A stretch of DNA of 64,000 nt, taken from positions 186,001 to 250,000 of the forward strand of contig JAODTK010001665.1 of the NCBI GenBank assembly GCA_026419785.1, given 5' to 3'. This stretch comes from Sclerodactyla briareus. Taxonomy: Eukaryota > Echinodermata > Holothuroidea > Dendrochirotida > Sclerodactylidae. The position numbers and the translations under genes were made by a program. The notes below the pieces were generated by a model, which saw only the letters and a list, made by a program, of their open reading frames with translations, ran no database searches and was not told the origin of the DNA. Positions 58,000 through 64,000 of the stretch are shown here, piece by piece. Position 1 is the stretch's first letter, and every line of letters starts with the position of its first letter.

Positions 58000-60690
58000 C
58001 ACTCAACCACCATTACTCATGACGAGATTTTGAGAGGGCACAAAGAATTGAGCACACCCCCACTATGGACAAAAAATATGAGAAATTCTTAGAAATTCAA
58101 AAGAATATGGATTCTATCAGAAAGGAATGAGGAAGGCCTAAAATTGTGTTGTTGGTCATCAGGGGGTAGGATGTCCCATCGTCAGGTATGGAAATTACTG
58201 CACCCTCCTCTCCCCCACCCGGTGCGCACAACCTGCCTGCCTGTCTGCAAATATCAAAATTTACATATTACTGATAGTAGTAGTGCCCGCATCCATAGAT
58301 GTATTGTTGCCTTTTGTAGCAGTCTAGACCTTGCTGTTATGCAGCCAACCTTCCATGCACTGTGCTCGGTCAGTCTACCAGCCCTGAAGATAGCATTTTC
58401 AACCGGAAGATTAATTTGCTGGGGGCCATGTTTGTAGGTCTGTCAATGTCTTCTCCGAACGCAGTAATCTTCCCGATGAGTAGGACATGTTCCATGCTGA
58501 GCGAATGCGAACACGGCAATAGATTTGTGTGCTCTGTTCATTCAAGCGTGGACCCAGGCATGGAGCACAGCGTAGATATGTGTCCACAGGTAGTGTCAAA
58601 TATTAGTATTCATGTTAATCATAGGGTGTGTTCTATTGACTGTTAGTGATAGATAATTAGGTCATCATCCTTCATTGAAGCGATCTGATTGGGTGACAAA
58701 TCATGTGACACTGTTACATCATCTTGCAAACTAATAGTCCCAGGAGACTGACAGTTAGGCCACTGCTATCTTCTGATTCTGTCTCAAATCAAATGTTTTC
58801 TTGACAATGCAGCTAATTACTGATCATGTGACCCTTCTACCTTTGAGTCGCCGTGCAGAATTATCTAACAACTAAAAGTCGACCTAAAACGAACGCCATA
58901 GATGTATTGCAACATGTCCAGAAAAAATGTTACCCCTTCAGGAAGAGTCGGGAAAAAGTGTGATATCGGTCAATATTTGATGATTTCAACAATAAGTGAG
59001 GGACATTGATGGAATTGGCTTGAATCATTAATGGAACTTGAAAAATAGAAAAACATCCAATCTTTAAAATGCCAAAAACAGAAAACTTGCATGCAATTTC
59101 TAGTCTCAATGAAATAAACTTCCAGAAAACCTCACGCAACTCTGAGAGAGAGATTGCTGAAAACCCGTGGGGGCACGAGCCCCCCTTTCCGAGCACCCTC
59201 CTTGGGTGCATCACTGCTTGCTACTACTATAAGCTGAATTACAACAGAGCTTGTGCAGGTTTGGCAGGTATACATAGGGCTCGGACAAATGCGCGATCGC
59301 AGTTTCCGCGGCGCAAATTGCACTTTTTGCGAATCATTGCGGTTATTGGTAAATTCGGGGTTTTTGTTTAAAAAAAAAAAAAAAAAAAAACTAACAATGT
59401 TCATTTTTGGAATCAACAATTTGTGTTTTATGATTAGTCAGATGGTTTCGGACAGAAAGCGGGGGGGGGGGGGGGAACAACAATACGCGGGCCCAATCAA
59501 CACCCACGTGATTGAATGCAAAATCCTATCCAAATTCCAACTCCAAAAAAATCGAAAAGAAAACACGAAGCTAGTTTTTTTTTCAATCCGCGCGCAGATC
59601 GCAGAAAGAATGTAACATGAAACAATTGTCCGCGATCCAAGAGGTTGTGATTCCCGATCGATAGGCCAGTTGAAAGCAGTAATTGTTGTTGGTATTATTC
59701 GTTCTGCTAAATAAAACAACTTGAAAGAGTATTATTTCTTTCAGTTTTATCACATAGTTAGCAACAATTGACCTGATTGGCGGCCAGTTTTTGCCATGAT
59801 AATTCTTACAAATACGATCACGTTTTCTCGCGATTAGGATCGCAATTTTTTTGTGTTTTTTTTTTAAGTGCGATATGTTTTTTTTTTGTCCTCAAAATCG
59901 CGCCTTTTTCCAATCCGCCCTAGGTATAGATGGTGACATTTCACTGTTGGTCACTATTTCTACAGCCCAGAGATTTCGCTCAAAAATACCCTGATGGTTG
60001 ATATCTACTACGCATACTCAACTTACCCATATTGCATACGTTAATATTCGCAAAGAATAATATCCAGGGACTAAATGTGTGTAGTCCGGTAGACTGGTAA
60101 ATTTAGAAGGGGATGGTGTGGCAGGATGGAGCTCTTCAAATTTGCCAGGGTTGCTAGATGGTGGTAAATTAGGGTGCACTGTTGCAATATGGGTAAGTAT
60201 TCGTTGCTCGGGGATTCACAAACCATAGCCGTTTCGTGGATTCTCTAATTTTGTGAGGATTTGTGGCTACATTGATATCACGTAATCATGGTTCGCTTTC
60301 AATTTGACATTGTTACAGGATGTAAAATTCCAATTGTATTCATATATGGCGTTTTTTTTTTTATTCCAAATATACTAGCATGTATTGTGGTGATAGCAGC
60401 TTGTTGGTACAATCTTTCAATAAATTGATTTCCAAATTCTATAGCCTGATTTGTATAGCAGGGTTGATGAATGCTGTGGCTGAGTCTTTAATTTGTATAC
60501 TTTTTAAAGAGAATTAACATTATATATTTAATTTATTGATATCAATGAGACTGATTGAAGTGCATTTATATTTTGTTAGGAATTTTACCTTTGGACCAAG
60601 CTGTCTTTGAAATATTCAAGAGGCTGTATGCAGTGAAGTTTTTTTTTTGGTGTTTTTTTCAGTGAGTAACATTTGTATCTCATCACAGCA
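58000..60690. other. No gene recognised
   Basis: Frames at 58144-58646 are open on both strands with no decisive splice sites. Near 59165-59215 'GTGGGGGCACGAGCCCCCC' and 'TTGGGTGCATCACTG' look like one end of a G/C-tract MITE in reverse orientation; its partner end was not found. Poly-A (about 59370) and poly-G (about 59461) runs follow. Confidence 0.4.
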
Positions 60691-60695
60691 TGTTC

Positions 60696-60870
60696 CTAGT
60701 GAATGTTTTACAGCTATTGTTTATCAAATTTTGCAGCAGCATGTGTACGGAGGGCCCATTATTTGCATTATTTGCCAATAGGGAGGGTGGAGCTAAAAAT
60801 GAGTGCACACTTTCCTTGGGTTCCGACCTCAAACCCTTCCCCCCACCGGCCTGGACAAATTTCTTGGTAC
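60696..60870. mobile_element. Copy of the 61781 hAT-type MITE core
   Basis: 'TTTTGCAGCAGCATGTGTAC', 'ATTTGCCAATAGGGAGGGTG' and 'TTGGGTTCCGACCTCAAACC' align in order with 61881-62020. The termini are degraded; no target duplication was seen. Confidence 0.55.
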
Positions 60871-60975
60871 ATTTTTTAGGCAATTGTGCCTGTGGTAATG
60901 TGTGGTCCACTATCTTTCTGAATGCCTCTATATTACAAATCTACTCATACCAGACCCATATATGCCCTGCATGTA

Positions 60976-61135
60976 GCATGTTTAACCGTATTAGCAGGTA
61001 TGCTCTAGGCATATAGCATGGTATAACCGTGTATATGCAGGTATGCTCCAGGCATATGATAGCATGTTAAGACTGTATATATGCAGTATGCGCTAGGCAT
61101 ATAGCATGTTATAACAGTATAGGCCTATATGCCTT
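60976..61135 (+). repeat. ~45-bp tandem repeat, about 3.5 copies
   Basis: The unit contains 'GCAGGTATGCTCTAGGCATA' and then TAGCATG, followed by 'TATAACCGT' or a variant. Copies start near 60976, 61021, 61067 and 61109. Confidence 0.8.
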
Positions 61136-61780
61136 GACAGTTGCAAATGTGCCCACTCACTCTGGAACAGTTTTTGACAATGTAGTGTGCTTGAGTGTTG
61201 GAGGCAGTACATGGCACTACCAGAGTTTTCAGTTTGATGAGGGGGGGGGCAAGTGATTCCACAGTAGGACACTCCAGGGAACTTTGTAGCCACCATCTCA
61301 GGGGAAGGGGCAACAACCTTAGCTTGGGGAACTTTTGATAATCAGGGGGCCCCAGATGCAATCTGGTGCTATAGTTAAATTAGTGCCTGATATATACATT
61401 CTCTCGAGAAATTATAGACTTTAGTCTCCCCCCTCTTTTTAGAAATTTGGGCTGCCAGATGCAATCTAGCAATACATTAGCTATTTGATGTGGTTAATAA
61501 AATTCGTTTCAGGGGACTCGGGACTATGCGTTTTCTTGGGAGAAATATGGACAAGTCTGTATTTTGTCATACCCAATATATTCCATGAGGGGAGGACCTG
61601 GGGGAGGCATGTGACTTTGAAGAGGCACATATCGGCCCCACTTTTGGCAATGCCACCGGAGGGATGGGGGGGGGGGGGGGGGTTCTGTGTTAGTAGACGG
61701 GAAGATGATTGCAAGTTGTAAATAGGAATTTCTGAAGATTATCCTGGGTGTGCCAATCTGACCCATTTGACCTTTGACAC

Positions 61781-62073
61781 CAGTGGTGTACCCACAGGGG
61801 AGGGGGGGGGGGGTTGCGGGTCAGAACCGACCCAAGTAATGGATAACTTTTTAACCAAAAAACTGAGTTTATACAGTTCAGTAGAAGTTTCTCAGCTGTT
61901 ATCCAACAAATATTACAGCAGCATGTTGTCTAGGGGCCCAGAAATTGTATTTATTTGCCAGCAGGGAGGGTGAGGTCATTTATGAGGGCGCACTTGCCTC
62001 GGGTTCGACCTCAAACCCCCCCCCCCAAAAAAAAAAAAAAAAAAAAAAAATCTCAAATCTCGGTACGCGCCTG
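61781..62073. mobile_element. hAT-type MITE, 293 bp
   Basis: The left end is 'CAGTGGTGTACC' and the right end, reverse-complemented, 'CAGGCGCGTACC'. It is flanked by TTTGACAC (61773-61780) and TCTGACAC (62074-62081), 7 of 8 identical. It carries a G-run after the left end, and a C-run joined to a run of about 25 A before the right end. Two further copies of its core lie at 43855-44015 and 60696-60870. Confidence 0.78.
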
Positions 62074-62623
62074 TCTGACACTATATTATCATGATAACAT
62101 TAGTGTCAACCTATGAATGCACTAGGCGTCACAATCCGAAAACTAAATGTCTGTTCATGTAAACAATATCATTTATATAACCCAAGACAAAAGAAACTGA
62201 ACAATGCAGACATTGTTATGCTGCCAGTGTGCTGTATTGTGTGCCTTTTATTACTCCAGGTGGTGTATTGTTTTAAAAACTTCATAGGTTAAACCTTCTC
62301 ATGACTTTTGGCTTGAAGACAATTACCTCCGGTTCCCATTCCCAACCTGGTAGCCTGCCAGGTAGCCTCCCTTGGGTAGATTTGATCGGAAGGTGCTTAA
62401 AGGTAGAGAAAACTTTACCTACCACTCTTCAAAGGGTACTGTTTTCTCACAATGTCTTCAAGCTTATTGACATATTTCGTTCTGCCTTGCCTGAATGTAG
62501 TTGGGGACATGGCCACACTCCCTGGCTCTACCCTGGTTCAAAGGTCAACCCCATATGCCTCTGATGCTCCAAGATAAGCTCTGACTTTTCCTTTATGTTC
62601 TCGCTATTATAAGCAGTTGGCGG

Positions 62624-62791
62624 CAAGGGCGCAGCCACTAGGGGGGTCCGAGGGGTCATGACCCCCCCCCCAAATTTGGGAAGGCCTCCATACGTAGTGA
62701 TTTTTTCACACACAAAATGTTCCCATCACTGCTTCAGACCCCACCAAATTGCTCTTGACCCCCCAACTTTCAGACAGTGGCTGCGCCCTTG
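62624..62791. mobile_element. hAT-type MITE, 168 bp, 16-bp perfect inverted ends
   Basis: 'CAAGGGCGCAGCCACT' at the left is the exact reverse complement of 'AGTGGCTGCGCCCTTG' at the right. The flanks GTTGGCGG (62616-62623) and GTTGGTGG (62792-62799) match at 7 of 8 positions. Just inside the left end it has 'AGGGGGGTCCGAGGGG' and a C9 run. The end sequence is related to that of the 48899 element (CA.GGGCG..GCCAC), so both belong to one group. The short ORFs at 62301-62564 and 62749-63072 run into or out of it. Confidence 0.88.
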
Positions 62792-63092
62792 GTTGGTGGC
62801 TCTTTGTTGTTCAACTTCTGATGGTTTCAGTTGAACCTATCACATTCGAACATCTCCGGGTTCAGCTGGCTCTAATCTGGTCTCTCTCATCAGACCCACA
62901 GTCCAGGGCAGAACTACTAGAAGAAATTCTCAAGCTTTGCTGGTGCTTCTTTAATCTCTTCTGTCTGCACATTTGGTGTAAACAAAAACCTGAAACCCAC
63001 AGTAGTATTAAAAGTGGTCATGATTTATTAACTGCTTCACAACTCTTTCATGTTCCCTCCCCTAAGGATTGAACATTTTTTTTTCATTCCAG

Positions 63093-63190
63093 CCCTTCCA
63101 TTGCCCACATTCTGGGATCCATTTATCACAGACAGATACGTGCCACTGATACATGAGAGGAATGGGCGGTTCCTCGTTCCACTCCGTTAA
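63093..63190 (+). CDS. Candidate last exon with stop codon, unidentified
   Basis: A long T tract ending 'TTTTCATTCCAG' at 63092 is a strong acceptor. After two bases that complete a split codon, the frame reads LPLPTFWDPFITDRYVPL then IHERNGRFLVPLR and ends at TAA (63188-63190). The aromatic and charged mix is typical of a conserved protein end. It needs an upstream exon ending one base into a codon; 47474-47579 and 30287-30449 both do. AATAAA at 63849 could serve as its polyadenylation signal. I do not recognise the protein. Confidence 0.45.
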
Positions 63191-63394
63191 AGGGTCTTGG
63201 TTAGTCAGTTATTAGTCACTGACGGATAGAAGAGAGTATGCCTCATCATCCAGTTCAGCTCTAATTCCCTTCTTTTATTAAAAAACAAAACAAAAAACTA
63301 GCAACTCAAAATTAATTCACAAAGCAGATACAATGTATTTGTTTGTATACAGATAGCATGGGATCACATCCTGTGAGAGGTGGGGAAAGATATA

Positions 63395-63530
63395 TACCCC
63401 CTACTTCTTAGCGATGCTCCCATTGACATAAATATTTTCACACAATAACATTTTGTTCAAGGCCCATCTCCCCCCTCCCCCCCCCCTCTCCCCCCACCCA
63501 CCCAACTTTTTTTCACATGGATGTGCTCCA
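63395..63530. mobile_element. Fragment of the 25862/28540 MITE family
   Basis: 'GCGATGCTCCCATTGACATA', 'TTTTCACACAATAACATTTT' and then a C-rich stretch and 'TTTTTCACATGGATGTGCT' align with 28725-28815 and, in reverse complement, with 25890-25985. Confidence 0.6.
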
Positions 63531-63848
63531 CTGACAGATAGTAATGAATGTTGTAGTTGGTTGCAGCACCACCCCTTGATATCTAATGCAGTCTGGGAAC
63601 GGGGGGGGGGGGGGGGAGAGTAGTGTGTTATGTCAGGCTGTGGGTGGGTGAGGGGTGGAATCCTATCAAGAGAAGCAAAATATTGTCAATATTGTCAATG
63701 TTACAGTTCACCGTCACCTCTGCTAGCTGGGTTCGGTTGGTATATCACCTGTTGGATATTATTATTATTCGGACCCAAGCTCAGTTATGTCAGGGTGTGT
63801 GAAGCCAGACAGCTGTTTTGCAATGTGTTTTTCCCCCACCAATTAGAC

Positions 63849-63854
63849 AATAAA
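63849..63854 (+). terminator. Possible polyadenylation signal AATAAA
   Basis: A canonical AATAAA 660 bp after the stop of the candidate last exon at 63093-63190. The hexamer is common by chance in AT-rich DNA. Confidence 0.2.
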
Positions 63855-64000
63855 TTTATTATGAAACCAAACTGTCTACATATTACCCCCACTGGAGACC
63901 AGAAATAATTGGGTGTTCTCCCTCATACGAAACAATCCCCATGGGTAGAGAATTGATCTTCTGTACCTGTCATGAAAGTGAGCAGCTGCTCCTCATCTCA

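Noticed and set aside
1-64000. CRISPR array, operons, phage or bacterial mobile elements
   Set aside because: No regularly spaced short direct repeats with unique spacers and no prokaryotic gene structure; the tandem repeats present have no spacer pattern.

Overview
The window looks like repeat-rich nuclear DNA from an animal, most likely a marine invertebrate. An echinoderm or other deuterostome is my guess from the style of the repeats, not from a marker gene. There is no bacterial gene density, no operon, no ribosome-binding pattern, no rRNA and no intact tRNA. Open reading frames are short. At this base composition about fifteen ATG or non-ATG ORFs of 100 codons are expected by chance, so length alone proves little.

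Protein-coding content is sparse and exon-like. The best candidates are short open segments between convincing splice signals, several clearly more GC-rich than their surroundings. On the plus strand these are 1864-2150, 30287-30449, 41440-41504, 45388-45489 (last exon with stop), 47474-47579, 57604-57704 (possible membrane segment) and 63093-63190 (last exon with stop). On the minus strand, 19308-19541 has a pattern like transmembrane segments M2-M3 of a Cys-loop (pentameric ligand-gated) receptor, and 25119-25226 is a symmetric splice-bounded exon. I could not name any gene with confidence, and I cannot tell how many transcription units these exons belong to.

Most of the window is repeats. 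(1) Short G/C-tract-bearing elements with inverted termini and 8-bp target duplications, of hAT type: 25862-26007, 48899-49565, 61781-62073 and 62624-62791, plus fragments. (2) tRNA-derived SINE heads near 1463, 2163, 5325, 7468, 13612 (minus) and 22125 (minus). (3) A large composite family that starts with a 'GTCTCRCCTGAAT' palindrome and ends in an 'AGCACCATTGGTGCT' palindrome: 15613-17215 and 31791-34411, with its middle module copied again at 50600-51695. (4) A family of roughly 300-bp modules at 13915-14560, 47770-48890 and 56940-57235. (5) A foldback element at 5915-6471. (6) A roughly 600-bp satellite array of about six units at 52050-55735; each unit contains two diverged copies of a subunit of about 150 bp. 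(7) A 24-bp minisatellite at 36897-37467.

Mononucleotide G or C runs of eight or more are very common, up to C39 at 16255 and G25 at 51247. Repeat copies differ from each other mainly by one- to few-base indels. That could reflect real decay or an assembly from noisy reads, and it means frameshifts and stops in the candidate exons should not be over-read. I found no evidence of a novel multi-gene system. The most unusual things are the nested architecture of the repeats and the receptor-like exon.
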